A stretch of DNA of 64,000 nt from Desulfosporosinus sp. HMP52 (GCF_000765145.1 NZ_JMGA01000012.1:43942-107941); one strand, 5' to 3'. Counted from the first letter of the stretch, positions 43,138-52,170 are shown. The notes: generated by a model from the sequence alone, not told the origin. A program made the numbers and translations.

Positions 43138-45437
43138 ATGAAATAGGCGAATCCCACTGGAATTCGCCCCTTCCCGAACCGTACGGGCATCTTTCGATGC
43201 ATACGGCTCTCCATTCCTATTAAGCTTTCGTCATAGCGGAGTTAAGCAAGTTATAGCACAGCTTGCATACGGGAATTTGTCTGCGATTAATTTTAATCAT
43301 ATATTCGATGATGGGTTTGCTTGGGCGTGAAATTAAATTCACTGGTTTACGATGGAGCATGCAGATGTTGTTAATGCTTTTACACAGAGTACAAGGTTGT
43401 TTCGTAGGATTACGTGGATTGTATATTGGAGTGAGTGGTGTCTTTGAAGCTGTCAGCAGAGTGTAAAAGTAGTTACGTCTACGTTTAAAGTTGGGATATA
43501 GTGCAAGTTGAGTTTTACGTTCCATGTTGTTCTCGTTGAGATAGTCGACCCTAATTGATGAACCGAACTTTGTGAAGACCTTTTTCATGCTGATGTCGTA
43601 TTTTCGAGCTAAGGTTTTGGCTACGGATAATTGGACGATGTACTGGATACGGTCGCAATTGTAGAAGTTAACACAACCTACAGCCCGATTAACTAGACCG
43701 CGAAGGACTTGGTTCCCGTAGTTGACGATCTTTTCGGGTGGGAGTGGAATAAATTGTGTGATGCCATTTGGGAAACCGTCACTGTCACACAGACCATTTT
43801 GGTGAAGTTTCTGAATCATGCCCTTAATGTTTGCTTTAATACGAATATTACCTTTGTTTCGGCTGGCTTTATTTCCTTTTTGAATGAAATAGCCTAGAAA
43901 GAATGCCTTTTCATTGTGAGCATGTGTGATCTTTGTTTTCTCCAGGTTCAGCCTGAGGTGCAAGGTTTCCAACAGAAACTGCTTAATTTCATCTCTAACG
44001 GATTTCGAAAATTGCATTGATGCGGTGACCCCGACTAGAAAGTCATCAGCGTATCTCACATAGCGGAGGCGTTTGAATTTCGGGTCAAACATATCTACTG
44101 AGGACTGAGATTTGCGGATTCTTACCAACTTACGAATTTGCTCACCATTTTCTACGGAGTATTTACTACTACGGAGCTTTTGAATTTGGTATTGGATACG
44201 AGTGTAGGCACTACTTTTGCGCCGCTTCCTGCCAATGTTTTCACGTTTTGCTACTTCTGACATAAACCGATCTAGTTTATCGAGATAGACGTTCGCGAGA
44301 ATCGGACTACAGGTTGAGCCTTGTGGTGCTCCGGAATTTGTTCGATGGTATTCATGCTGCATGTCAAAGTATCCAGCGCGAAGCATCTTGTTGATGAGAC
44401 GGATGAATCGTTCGTCAGCGATTCGTTCGCGTAAAATGGATTCAAGAATTCGATGGTCGATTTCATCAAAACAGGCGGAGATGTCACCTTCAATAAACCA
44501 CGATGTACCATGCCAGTTTTCAATTTGAGCCATTGCAGTGTGAGTGCTTCGTTTTGGTCGGAATCCGTGGGAGTAGTCTGAGAAAGTAGGTTCATAAATG
44601 CATTCGAGGATAATCCTAACCGCTTCTTGGAGAAGTTTATCCTTTCCGTTTGGAAAACCGAGCTTTCGCATTTTCCCGTTTTTCTTAGGTATTAGCTGAG
44701 TTTTGTTGGGGAGGGGGTTATAGGATTCTTTCCTCAAGTTAGAGATCATCTCGTAAACCCACTCCATACAAAAGCCGTCCAGTGATGTGCCATCTGCACC
44801 CTTGGTTTCTGCTCCATGGTTTGACTTGATGGCATTGTAGGCAATGATGTAGATGTCTTCATCATACAACAATCGGTAAATGTCCTTATTAATAAAGTTT
44901 GGGTTAGTGCTATTTCGTTTACGAAAGCCTTCTAGTTTCTTGAGTAGTCTGGTTTGATTCATTCGAATCGACTCCTTTTGAAATAAGAAATTAGGAACTG
45001 ACTCTCTTCACCGTGTATCAGCCATTACAACTGATCATTTGGCTACTGTTGAGTCTCTCTGCCATATGCGGTGCTATTGCGCACTTAGGCAAGTCACGTT
45101 TCACAGGCTCAAATGGTGTATCCGTACTTAGGTGCTCCGTTCGTCGTTTGTCTGACGATGTCAGTTATGCCTGTCGGCCTACTAATGGTAGGCCAGATTC
45201 ATACCTACCATACCGACAGATACTGCGAATCACTCACAGTAGCCTTCCTGGGACCATTGACTGGAGTTCAACTAATCTAAGTTTCACCATATACGGCCTA
45301 GCTCGCCAGTAATACTGGCTTTTCCGGCATGCTCTGGTCCCCCTTGACTTTCGCCTTAAGGTTAGCCGGATGCTTTACTACGCATTGTAGGAGCGTATAT
45401 TTCTCATGAAATGCATTTGAGGTGCTAACGTGCGCAC
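43138..45437 (-). mobile_element. Group II intron inserted antisense inside the class C intron
   Basis: Read on the minus strand it starts GTGCGCACGTTAGC at 45437, passes CATCCGGCTAACCTTAAGGC (domain I) and encodes an RT. It then shows domain V (GAGCCGTATGCATCGAAAG ... CCCGTACGGTTCG, about 43160-43200) and a domain VI hairpin GGCGAAT...GATTCGCC ending TTTCAT at 43138. The 2,300-base length and intact ends suggest a full, recently mobile intron. Both boundaries restore the host intron when removed. Confidence 0.8.
43220..44962 (-). CDS. ltrA: Group II intron reverse transcriptase/maturase (inner intron)
   Basis: A 580-residue intron-encoded protein that reverse transcribes and helps splice its own intron. 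Visible RT boxes are GKMRKLGFPNGKDKLLQEA, YSHGFRPKRSTHTAMA, GDISACFDEIDH, GAPQGSTCSPILANVYL and catalytic RYADDFLVG. The C-terminal part ends with an HNH-like endonuclease module with CTLC and CKLC pairs; the usual HH and CH residues read LH and CY, so endonuclease activity is doubtful. The length, larger than the outer RT, and composition fit a different intron class. Confidence 0.9.
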   Translation of the reverse strand: MNQTRLLKKLEGFRKRNSTNPNFINKDIYRLLYDEDIYIIAYNAIKSNHGAETKGADGTSLDGFCMEWVYEMISNLRKESYNPLPNKTQLIPKKNGKMRKLGFPNGKDKLLQEAVRIILECIYEPTFSDYSHGFRPKRSTHTAMAQIENWHGTSWFIEGDISACFDEIDHRILESILRERIADERFIRLINKMLRAGYFDMQHEYHRTNSGAPQGSTCSPILANVYLDKLDRFMSEVAKRENIGRKRRKSSAYTRIQYQIQKLRSSKYSVENGEQIRKLVRIRKSQSSVDMFDPKFKRLRYVRYADDFLVGVTASMQFSKSVRDEIKQFLLETLHLRLNLEKTKITHAHNEKAFFLGYFIQKGNKASRNKGNIRIKANIKGMIQKLHQNGLCDSDGFPNGITQFIPLPPEKIVNYGNQVLRGLVNRAVGCVNFYNCDRIQYIVQLSVAKTLARKYDISMKKVFTKFGSSIRVDYLNENNMERKTQLALYPNFKRRRNYFYTLLTASKTPLTPIYNPRNPTKQPCTLCKSINNICMLHRKPVNLISRPSKPIIEYMIKINRRQIPVCKLCYNLLNSAMTKA

Positions 45438-45741
45438 AATCTGAAGGAAGCCGGCGGCAAAGTTCCGACCCGAGGAACACAAACAGTATCAGGCGCAAAA
45501 CGTGGGGTAAGACTGCGATTCAAGTCAAAGCCCGAAAGCTACACAGACACGTCAGCGTAAATGCTGCGGGTACATGGAATGAAAGTGAATCGTCTTACCG
45601 TGGGAGGCCTCACGGACAGGTTGGAAACAGAGTAAGAAACCTGGTTGAAATAAGATTTGTCGTGAGGAGTCAGCAGAGGCCATAGTACAGAGGTGTTCTA
45701 GACACTAAAAGGAAGGGCTGAACCAAAGGAGGTGTGGGTCA

Positions 45742-47097
45742 ATGAAAGTTACTGAAAGTGGCAATTTAAAACACAGACAACTTCGAATAGAAGACTATCT
45801 GCAAAGGGCATCTACGGAACAGAGAGAGTATGCAGAAGTGTGCGCGCCATCCAAGATAACTGAAACCGACAGCACTAACACGAACAAGCAGACAGAAGGA
45901 TTGCTTGAGCAAATTTTGAATGCCGAAAACCTAAATCGAGCCTATAAACAGGTGAAAAGGAACAAAGGCGCAGGTGGAATTGATGGTATGCAGGTGGATG
46001 AACTTCTGCCCTTCCTGAAAGAACACAAAGATGAACTCGTACAATCCTTCTGGGATGGTAAATACCGTCCAAAACCCGTACGGAGGGTAGATATACCCAA
46101 AGAAAACGGAAAGACAAGAAAGCTGGGAATACCAACTGTCGTGGACAGGCTTATCCAACAGGCGATTACTCAGGTTCTAAGTCCCATTTTCGAAAAGCAG
46201 TTCTCAGATAACAGTTTTGGTTTCAGACCCAAAAGGAGTGCCCATGATGCATTGCGGAAATGCCGGAACCACATTACAGAAGGCTACAAATACGTAGTGG
46301 ACATGGACTTAGAGAAGTACTTTGACACGGTTAACCAAAGTAAGCTTATCCAAATTCTATCGGAAACGATAAAAGATGGACGAGTCATCTCCCTAATCCA
46401 TAAATTCCTTAGAGCAGGAGTTATGGCCGATGGAATATTTGAAGAAAGTTTCGAGGGCGTACCACAAGGCGGGCCTTTGAGTCCGTTGCTTGGCAATATT
46501 ATGCTAAACGGATGCGACCATGAGCTAGAGAGACGAGGACACCGATTTGTACGCTATGCAGATGACCTGATGATTTTCTGCAAAAGTAAGAAAGCGGCTC
46601 AGCGCACACTAGACCACATTCTTCCGTACATCAAGGGAACGTTATTTCTCAGGGTAAACAGGGAGAAAACGAAGGTTGCCTACGTAAACACTGTCAAGTA
46701 TCTTGGATATAGCTTCTACATCTATAGAGGAGAAGGACGCCTGAGAATCCATCCGAAAAGCATCCAGAAACTTAAGGATAAAATCCGAGAAGTAACAGGA
46801 CGAAGCAACGGGATGGGAACTGAAGAACGAAAGATGAAACTCAATCAAGTCGTGCGAGGCTGGACGAATTACTTCAAACTAGCTGACGCAAACAAACTAC
46901 TTACTGAGTTAGATAAATGGCTGAGAAGCCGCATACGGATGGCAACCTGGAAGCGATGGAAGAAAATCCGAACGCGTTTCGAGAACCTCAAGAAAGCAGG
47001 CATAAGTGAAGAGCAAGCCTGGATGTGGGCAAACACAAGAAAAGGCTACTGGCGAATAGCCCATAGCCCTATCTTGAGTCAAGTCCTATCCAACTAG
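45742..47097 (+). CDS. ltrA: Group II intron reverse transcriptase/maturase (outer intron)
   Basis: A 451-residue RT with GKTRKLGIPTVVDRLIQQA, FGFRPKRSAHDALRKC, DMDLEKYFDTVN, GVPQGGPLSPLLGNIML and YADD in VRYADDLMIFC, then a thumb/maturase domain (RGWTNYFKLADA, WKRWKKIRTR). It has no endonuclease domain, as expected of class C proteins. AGGAGGTG precedes the ATG. The frame is intact, although the host intron is broken in domain I. Confidence 0.92.
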   Translation: MKVTESGNLKHRQLRIEDYLQRASTEQREYAEVCAPSKITETDSTNTNKQTEGLLEQILNAENLNRAYKQVKRNKGAGGIDGMQVDELLPFLKEHKDELVQSFWDGKYRPKPVRRVDIPKENGKTRKLGIPTVVDRLIQQAITQVLSPIFEKQFSDNSFGFRPKRSAHDALRKCRNHITEGYKYVVDMDLEKYFDTVNQSKLIQILSETIKDGRVISLIHKFLRAGVMADGIFEESFEGVPQGGPLSPLLGNIMLNGCDHELERRGHRFVRYADDLMIFCKSKKAAQRTLDHILPYIKGTLFLRVNREKTKVAYVNTVKYLGYSFYIYRGEGRLRIHPKSIQKLKDKIREVTGRSNGMGTEERKMKLNQVVRGWTNYFKLADANKLLTELDKWLRSRIRMATWKRWKKIRTRFENLKKAGISEEQAWMWANTRKGYWRIAHSPILSQVLSN

Positions 47098-47242
47098 CGT
47101 TTTGAACGAGTCGGATATCTCAGCTTTAATCAATGTTATTTGGCGAAGTAACGTGTAAACTTTGGAAGCGCCGTATACCGAACGGTACGTACGGTGCTGT
47201 GGGAGGTCGGCTACTCAAATAATGGGTAGCCTCCTACCCGAT

Positions 47243-47432
47243 TGTATACTTACAATTTTGTAGATGGAAGACTCTGGTCGTGGTAAACTTTTAGAACTGA
47301 ATAGTTTAAGACCAGAGAAACTTTATTGAGTCTAACGATTAGGATAGAATTTTAGTTACCAGCGTATGCCACAATGGTATAATAAGGGATAATAATACTA
47401 TAAAGAAATTAGAAATTAAAGGAGGACCTCGA
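47243..47432 (+). other. 3' exon region with hairpin and shared leader-like motif
   Basis: Directly after the intron, AATTTTGTAGATGGAAG and GTGGTAAA (47253-47286) recur at about 60314-60347. CTCTGGTC (47272-47279) and GACCAGAG (47310-47317) form a hairpin with AAACT/AGTTT inside. A likely -10 element TATAAT (about 47377) and AGGAGG precede the next gene. Confidence 0.5.
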
Positions 47433-47681
47433 ATGCCTGAGATTGCAAGATTCTATGGAATTATAGTGAAGTTGTTCTTTAATGATCATCTACCACCTCA
47501 TTTTCATGCATCATATGGTGAGTATGTTGGATTATTCGATATCAAAACCCTTGAAATGTTAGAAGGGGATTTACCGAATAGGGCCAAGAAGATGATAATT
47601 GAATGGGGAAGGATTCATCAAGAAGAATTGATGAATATGTGGGAAACTCAAGAGTTCAAAAAACTTAAGGGCTTAGAGTAG
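47433..47681 (+). CDS. DUF4160-family protein
   Basis: An 82-residue protein beginning MPEIARFYGIIVKLFFNDH, then PPHFHASYGEY and GDLPNRAKKMIIEWGRIHQEEL, the DUF4160 pattern. Function is unknown. The family is nearly always encoded next to DUF2442, as here, and the pair has been suspected of being a toxin-antitoxin system. AAAGGAGG precedes the ATG. Confidence 0.85.
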   Translation: MPEIARFYGIIVKLFFNDHLPPHFHASYGEYVGLFDIKTLEMLEGDLPNRAKKMIIEWGRIHQEELMNMWETQEFKKLKGLE

Positions 47682-47690
47682 GTGAACTCT

Positions 47691-47936
47691 ATGATACCAC
47701 CGAAAGTAAAAGAAGTTGTTGCAACAAATGATTATAGCTTAATTGTAACTTTTGATAATGCCGTTATAAAACAATACAATATGCAGAATATGATTCAGCA
47801 CCCACGATTTCTTTCCCTTAAGAATAAGGCCCTTTTTATGACTGTGAAAGTTGAGATGGGTGGATATGGTGTAAGCTGGGATTCGGAAATTGACTTAAGC
47901 GAAAACGAACTATGGACTCAGGGGATTGAGATGTAG
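47691..47936 (+). CDS. DUF2442-family protein
   Basis: An 81-residue protein (MIPPKVKEVVATNDYSLIV, VEMGGYGVSWDSEIDLS, and ELWTQG) of the DUF2442 family, the usual partner of DUF4160. The ATG nine bases after the previous stop is preferred; a GTG directly after that stop is also in frame. A close two-gene operon is clear. No function is established. Confidence 0.85.
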   Translation: MIPPKVKEVVATNDYSLIVTFDNAVIKQYNMQNMIQHPRFLSLKNKALFMTVKVEMGGYGVSWDSEIDLSENELWTQGIEM

Positions 47937-47999
47937 GTTAAGAAAGCATGTTGGAGAGGGGAGGATGTTCTTGCCGAGGAAAGTGCTCGCCTCGCGGTT

Positions 48000-48028
48000 C
48001 ACTCCATTATTTTCAAGATAATGGAGTG
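48000..48028. repeat. Perfect inverted repeat after the DUF2442 gene
   Basis: CACTCCATTAT and ATAATGGAGTG, 11-base arms with a 7-base loop. No T-run follows, so it may act as a processing hairpin or belong to a repeat of mobile origin. Confidence 0.6.
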
Positions 48029-48174
48029 AAAGAGTGACTCAATTATCTAAACTGGTATAATAATTCCGTGTAGAGATTAAGTTGTGAGACAACTAATCGA
48101 TCTTAGATAGACTATGCTTTTAAGCTGATTTTTGGCAAGTCGGGTAATAAGTCTATTCTTATGGCCTTCTTAAA

Positions 48175-48396
48175 TGCTACACTCATCTTAATCCGGTTAA
48201 GGCAGACATGGTAGAACGACCACAAGAGTATGGTTGGAGTAGTTACCAGAGTTACGTTCAGGAAGATATAGAGGAGAGCACCTTGGTGAATACCGATAAG
48301 ATATTAGGTAATTTTAAGGAGCCAAAGAGGTTGAAATATCAAGGGTTTGTAGAAGATGGTGTTATTAAGGATGTAGTAGGTCTTTTGAATCATTAA
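48175..48396 (+). pseudogene. REP-associated (Y1) transposase C-terminal remnant
   Basis: The frame reads CYTHLNPVKADMVERPQEYG then WSSYQSYVQED, the diagnostic end of TnpA-REP/Y1 transposases (YxHxNPVxAxMVxxPxxYxWSS). The N-terminal two thirds with the catalytic tyrosine are lost; upstream 48030-48174 shows no matching frame. The C-terminus itself is intact. Confidence 0.85.
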
Positions 48397-48430
48397 GAGC
48401 TTGCCGTATTTGCGGTGGCTCTTTTGTTTT
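48397..48430 (+). terminator. Terminator behind the Y1 transposase remnant
   Basis: GAGC..CCG, loop TATTTG, CGG..GGCTC followed by TTTTGTTTTT. The next 260 bases to 48689 contain no visible gene. Confidence 0.7.
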
Positions 48431-48689
48431 TCCTATGGTATTGAGTGAACACTAACAAGAAAAATATGGATAAGAAGTAGGAAAACGGCTAAATAAAGCG
48501 AATAGGTAAGAATTGAAACATATGGATATCTGCCTGAGAAAACGATCAAGGTATTGAAGCTACAACGCTACATTCGCGAGGTTAAATAAATGGCGACGGT
48601 TGTAAATTAAATGTGAAAGAATTAATGAGGTTTCATATACCATTTTTACGAGAAGAACATTTAATAAAGGTGAGGAAAAGATAATTTTT

Positions 48690-50336
48690 ATGGAAAAATT
48701 TACAAAATATATTTCAACTGTCAAAAAAGTGTTTAAAGGTGAAGATTTAAATTCAAAAATTGAATATTGTTTTGAATTCGTACTTATGGATGAAGAAATG
48801 CGAAGTAAAATTGTTAACTTTATTAAACCAAGTCATTTGGATCAGCAGTCTTATTTAAACTTAAACGTTGTTTTTGGTGTTCGTGACAGCATGGGGCAAA
48901 TCTTTCTTACTCAAAGTCGATTAGAAAACCATGGAATGAACAATGAAGGCACCGGATATATTAATGTGGATACATATGTAGTAATCACTGAGAATGAAGT
49001 TTTCAATGCAGTCTGCACAAATGACTCAGAAAATGTAAAATATAACATCCCAAATGGTTGGGAGGATATTGTTATACATGCAATTGAGTATTTCTCTAAT
49101 AAGAAAGAAAGGGATGCTTTTGAAAAGAACCTTGCTGAAAGAGAGACAGGATTTTCTTTGTTGAGACTAAGAAACCAGTACAAATCAGAAATGCTTGAGA
49201 GCATTAAGAAAATATTCGAACTTGAGAATCCCAATGTAACTGAAGACAGTTTGAAGAAAAGCTGTGAAATCAATTCAGAAAAGGATGCACGGAAGTTTTT
49301 TATCGGTAATGGGTGTAATCTAGGTGTAATTGAAAAGCATTACAATGAGGCTACAATTGAAAGATTTGAAAAGTATGCAAGCAGAGACGATAAATATCGT
49401 TGGGTTAAGGAAGAATACGTGGGCATTCTATGTGAGATTGCTGAGGGTAATATTGACGAGTTTGAAAATAAACTAAAAAAGGCAAATTTCATCCGTAATT
49501 ATTGGATTTCTGATGACCCTGGTGAAGAGATTCTCCACAAAGCTTGCCAGAAAATTTTAGAGAAAGCGGAACTGGTTCCGAGAACGTTTGAGATCATTGC
49601 TTCTTTCAGACATTTATATTTTGACAGGTTTGCTGAAAGAGTAGAGAAAATAGAGCCTTTACTTGATTTGATTGACAGTTATGTGGAAAACCATTCTGAG
49701 AAACGATATGGGAAAATAGGCATACCACTAAGTAGTGATAATTACAAGAACGATTCGATCCGCTTGAGAGGTGTGATTGCTGAGAGGCGCAGAACGGAAA
49801 ACCCCAGCGGATTTGAATTCGTTCTTACCGATAATGAGTCGATTGATAGAATCCTTTCAATGTTCAGCGAGGTTTATGATACTTCGGAGGAATTTTATTC
49901 TGAAGTTGTGGAAGGCCTGAATTTCTCTTATGGCGTAAAGGCTAAAGAGGGTAGGCTTTTTCTGACTGGTTTGACATATGGTGCAAATTCTATTCAGCGT
50001 TATAAGTCTTTTGATACGATAAGATTTGCAATAATAATCGGAGAAGATCGGAATGTGCTTACGCTAGATTGCGAGCGTGATTCTTCAGATGGCTCAATCC
50101 GCATACTAATACCATACGAAACAACTACGCCTGCTCCCCCAAATTTTAATGAATACAGCGAAATTCTTACAAAGATGATTGCTTTTTACCGAAATAAGCC
50201 TGAGCGCGATGATTTTGAGAAAAAGGTCAAAGAGCAAAATCCTGATTTTAATATGAATAGGTCGATACACAATATTCCAAAGGCTATTTATGAAAAGTAT
50301 AAAGATAAGCTTAAGTCACAAGAAAGTGACTATTAG
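48690..50336 (+). CDS. Unknown 548-residue protein with an internal duplication
   Basis: No family recognised. The protein has two similar alpha/beta units flanking a helical middle. Unit 1 (about 27-150) contains FEFVLMDEE, GQIFLTQS, TYVVITENEVFNAVC and EYFSNKKERDAFEKN; unit 2 (about 378-525) contains FEFVLTDNE, GRLFLTGL, RFAIIIGEDRNVLTLDC and AFYRNKPERDDFEKK, in the same order. The middle (about 155-370) is charged and helical. There is no signal or membrane segment. The ribosome-binding site is unclear (GGTGAGGAAAAG further upstream). It sits alone in an accessory region next to mobile debris, so a defence or toxin-related role is possible but unsupported. Confidence 0.7.
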   Translation: MEKFTKYISTVKKVFKGEDLNSKIEYCFEFVLMDEEMRSKIVNFIKPSHLDQQSYLNLNVVFGVRDSMGQIFLTQSRLENHGMNNEGTGYINVDTYVVITENEVFNAVCTNDSENVKYNIPNGWEDIVIHAIEYFSNKKERDAFEKNLAERETGFSLLRLRNQYKSEMLESIKKIFELENPNVTEDSLKKSCEINSEKDARKFFIGNGCNLGVIEKHYNEATIERFEKYASRDDKYRWVKEEYVGILCEIAEGNIDEFENKLKKANFIRNYWISDDPGEEILHKACQKILEKAELVPRTFEIIASFRHLYFDRFAERVEKIEPLLDLIDSYVENHSEKRYGKIGIPLSSDNYKNDSIRLRGVIAERRRTENPSGFEFVLTDNESIDRILSMFSEVYDTSEEFYSEVVEGLNFSYGVKAKEGRLFLTGLTYGANSIQRYKSFDTIRFAIIIGEDRNVLTLDCERDSSDGSIRILIPYETTTPAPPNFNEYSEILTKMIAFYRNKPERDDFEKKVKEQNPDFNMNRSIHNIPKAIYEKYKDKLKSQESDY

Positions 50337-50408
50337 CATGGGGAATCTGCATGATGCACATAAATTAATCATCTGTCATTGATAAAAACCCCAGCATTAC
50401 CATTAAAT

Positions 50409-51074
50409 TCACAATTCATAATAATTCGAACGCAGTGTGTTAAGTGCTATCTGTAACATCGTATGGTACTGGTTTGGTTCAATCCCTTGCTCCGCTAATT
50501 TTTTGTTCAGTTCAGTTTTATCATGAATGACTTGCAGTTTTGAAGTAATGCGTTTTAATTTAAAAGTACGTCTTGCTGCTCTGTGCTCTTCAAAATCTAA
50601 TCTGATTACAAATCCTTTGTAATAGAATAATAGCCATTCAGATTCCAAAAAATCGGCTGGTGCATGAGTGCCATCAGTACAGCCTATAAAATAAAGCCAC
50701 ACATCACGTTCATAGTTAATCAACCTACTGGCCAAAGGAGCATACCGGTACCTGGATTTAAAATGCTCCATTGTGTACTTTTTGAGATATATGTCTCCAA
50801 TACTCTGGTTTAAAATGTCACAAAATTCTTGAAGTGTGTTCTTTAATAACGTATCTGGTTCATCCTGATAGCCAAGGGTTTCTTCTTTGAAAATGTATAA
50901 ATGTTCCTTTTGAAGTGTACTATAGTATTGATGCAAACGAGTATTTGGATGCTCTTTTTTTAATGCTTCTTCTAGGGCATCGGTAGCTTTCTTGATGGGG
51001 TACCTTCGTAAAAACACAAAAAACAATACTGATAACACACTTAAAATTGGAATAATAACAATAAGCACACTCAT
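50409..51074 (-). CDS. Unknown single-pass membrane protein
   Basis: A 221-residue protein whose N-terminus is a strong membrane helix (VLIVIIPILSVLSVLFFVFL) followed by basic RRYPIKK and a soluble cytosolic part with HLYIFKEETLG, YRYAPLASRLINYE and RDVWLYFIGCTDGTH. I do not recognise a family. The ATG with GGAGTG upstream is preferred over one 75 bases earlier, which would start in sequence derived from a GGGGACAGGTAC-type mobile remnant. Convergent with the 548-residue protein gene. Confidence 0.7.
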   Translation of the reverse strand: MSVLIVIIPILSVLSVLFFVFLRRYPIKKATDALEEALKKEHPNTRLHQYYSTLQKEHLYIFKEETLGYQDEPDTLLKNTLQEFCDILNQSIGDIYLKKYTMEHFKSRYRYAPLASRLINYERDVWLYFIGCTDGTHAPADFLESEWLLFYYKGFVIRLDFEEHRAARRTFKLKRITSKLQVIHDKTELNKKLAEQGIEPNQYHTMLQIALNTLRSNYYEL

Positions 51075-51422
51075 AAGGACACTCCATATAAAATGATTTT
51101 TAAACGAACGGGGACAGGTACTAAACCATGCCTTGTGATACCTACCCAAATTTTGTTATGTCTATATAATTTTAGCGCAAAGCATCAAAATTGGGAAGTG
51201 TCAAGTAATAGAGGAAGGGATATAGTTGTCTATTCAAACATACTAATATCCCAAATCATAATATTAGACGTCTAGTTAGTCGTTGCCTTGTGTTTAATGA
51301 TGCCCGCATAATATTTGAAATGAATATTGGGATATTACGAGAAATTCGGTTTGAAGATATCGCTTTGTGGAAGAAAAGAAATGAAGAAGTTAAAAGAAGT
51401 CGTAGAAAGAAAGAATAGTTCC
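51075..51422. other. Gene-free stretch with mobile-element sequence
   Basis: ACGGGGACAGGTACT at about 51107-51121 is like the sequences that often flank Y1/REP transposase remains. A short frame near 51380 (MKKLKEVVERKN) runs into the terminator hairpin and is not convincing. Nothing else is seen. Confidence 0.4.
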
Positions 51423-51470
51423 AATAGTCCTTTTGGCAAGAAATTCACTGCTGAAAGGACTATTTTTTTT
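51423..51470 (+). terminator. Strong terminator with no clear gene before it
   Basis: AATAGTCCTTT and AAAGGACTATT are perfect arms around a 20-base loop followed by a run of T. The preceding 200 bases have no clear coding gene, so it could close a small RNA or a lost gene. Confidence 0.75.
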
Positions 51471-51574
51471 AAAAAGATGCAAAATTTCCGGCGGTTTCCT
51501 ATAGCTACGATTAACGAAAGAAAAGCTTAAACAGGGTGAACTTTCGATGGTTTGTATATCGTTCAAATCAATTC

Positions 51575-51620
51575 TACTCGCCGGACCGGCTCTCGGGGTG
51601 TCGCCGTTCCGGGCAGGTAA
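51575..51620 (+). repeat. GC-rich hairpin repeat, copy D, occupied by an intron fragment
   Basis: ACTCGCCGGACCGG, a 14-base loop, then CCGTTCCGG, followed by gcaggtaa and an intron start GTGCGAC. Placement of the intron eight bases after the stem matches copy A. Confidence 0.7.
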
Positions 51621-51901
51621 GTGCGACACGTTTCTAGGTCAATAAAAGCCTAGACATCAGACTAATTCTGATAGAACTAACATCACGAAAAGTCGAATGA
51701 AGGGATAACACCCTGAAAGGCTTTCTTTAATACTCCGATAGGCGTATAGATAAATAAGCATTGAAGCGTCTAAAGCTCGGTGAAGTCGCGCGAGAACTGC
51801 CCCAAGAGAGAATCTCTTAGGAAACCTATCCAGAGGTGGATGGCGTAGTCTATAGTGCGGAAGTCTAAAAAATATCCATGGTAAGAATGTAGTAAAACCT
51901 G
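51621..51901 (+). mobile_element. Group II intron 5' fragment, same type as intron A
   Basis: GTGCGACACGTTTCTAGG and the following 280 bases closely match 35655-35925, including AATACTCCGATAGGCGT and CCTATCCAGAGGTGGATGG. Homology ends at AAAACCT. A CCGTAAATTTACGG palindrome with GGGCTTTTTT comes directly after, at about 51910-51934, and may act as a terminator. No RT sequence remains. Confidence 0.8.
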
Positions 51902-51989
51902 AGGGCTTTCCGTAAATTTACGGGGGGCTTTTTTATTTACTGGAACGCAAGAGCATAATTTACTCACCTTCGCATTTGATTGAACAATT

Positions 51990-52170
51990 GCTGCAATATC
52001 ACAACGGATAACTCAAATGCGCAACATAGAGATTCAACCCCAGTGCTGGCATCTTGCAACAGGTTTAGTCATACAGAAGGCCCTTATTTCATCGCGCTAG
52101 GCCCCTATGTATCTGGAAATTTGCAAAGCTACAACAAACATAACAACTAATAGTGTTGCAGTAATACAAC
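51990..52170 (+). promoter_or_regulatory. Two activator sites upstream of sigma-54 promoter 1
   Basis: Site 1a GCTGCAATATCACAAC (51990-52005) and site 1b GTTGCAGTAATACAAC (52155-52170) are imperfect versions of the GTTGCAATATTGCAAC palindrome found upstream of cobO. Site 1b lies about 95 bases before the -24 element, as does its counterpart near cobO. GCAACATAGAGATTCAACC (about 52021) is also shared with the cobO region. Confidence 0.7.

Larger units (their letters stand above)
43038..47242 (+). mobile_element. Class C-like group II intron, interrupted by another intron
   Basis: The 5' piece 43038-43137 begins GTGCGCCACGCATGGCG and includes the GGTGAAAGTCCG and TTAGCTTAAGGC blocks of this intron type. 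It resumes at 45438 with AATCTGAAGGAAGCCGGCGG; joining the two gives a continuous domain I. The RT gene follows, then domain V near 47178-47210 (GCGCCGTATACC ... GGTACGTACGGTGC) and a terminal hairpin ending CTCCTACCCGAT at 47242. Without the insert it would be about 1,905 bases, normal for class C. All parts look intact apart from the antisense insert. Confidence 0.8.

Noticed and set aside
45013..45685. Two frames of 87-99 codons between the two intron RT genes
   Set aside because: They lie in domain I sequences of the two introns and are not protein-like.
51327..51530. 67-codon frame before the terminator
   Set aside because: Its codons cross the terminator stem, and there is no good start signal.
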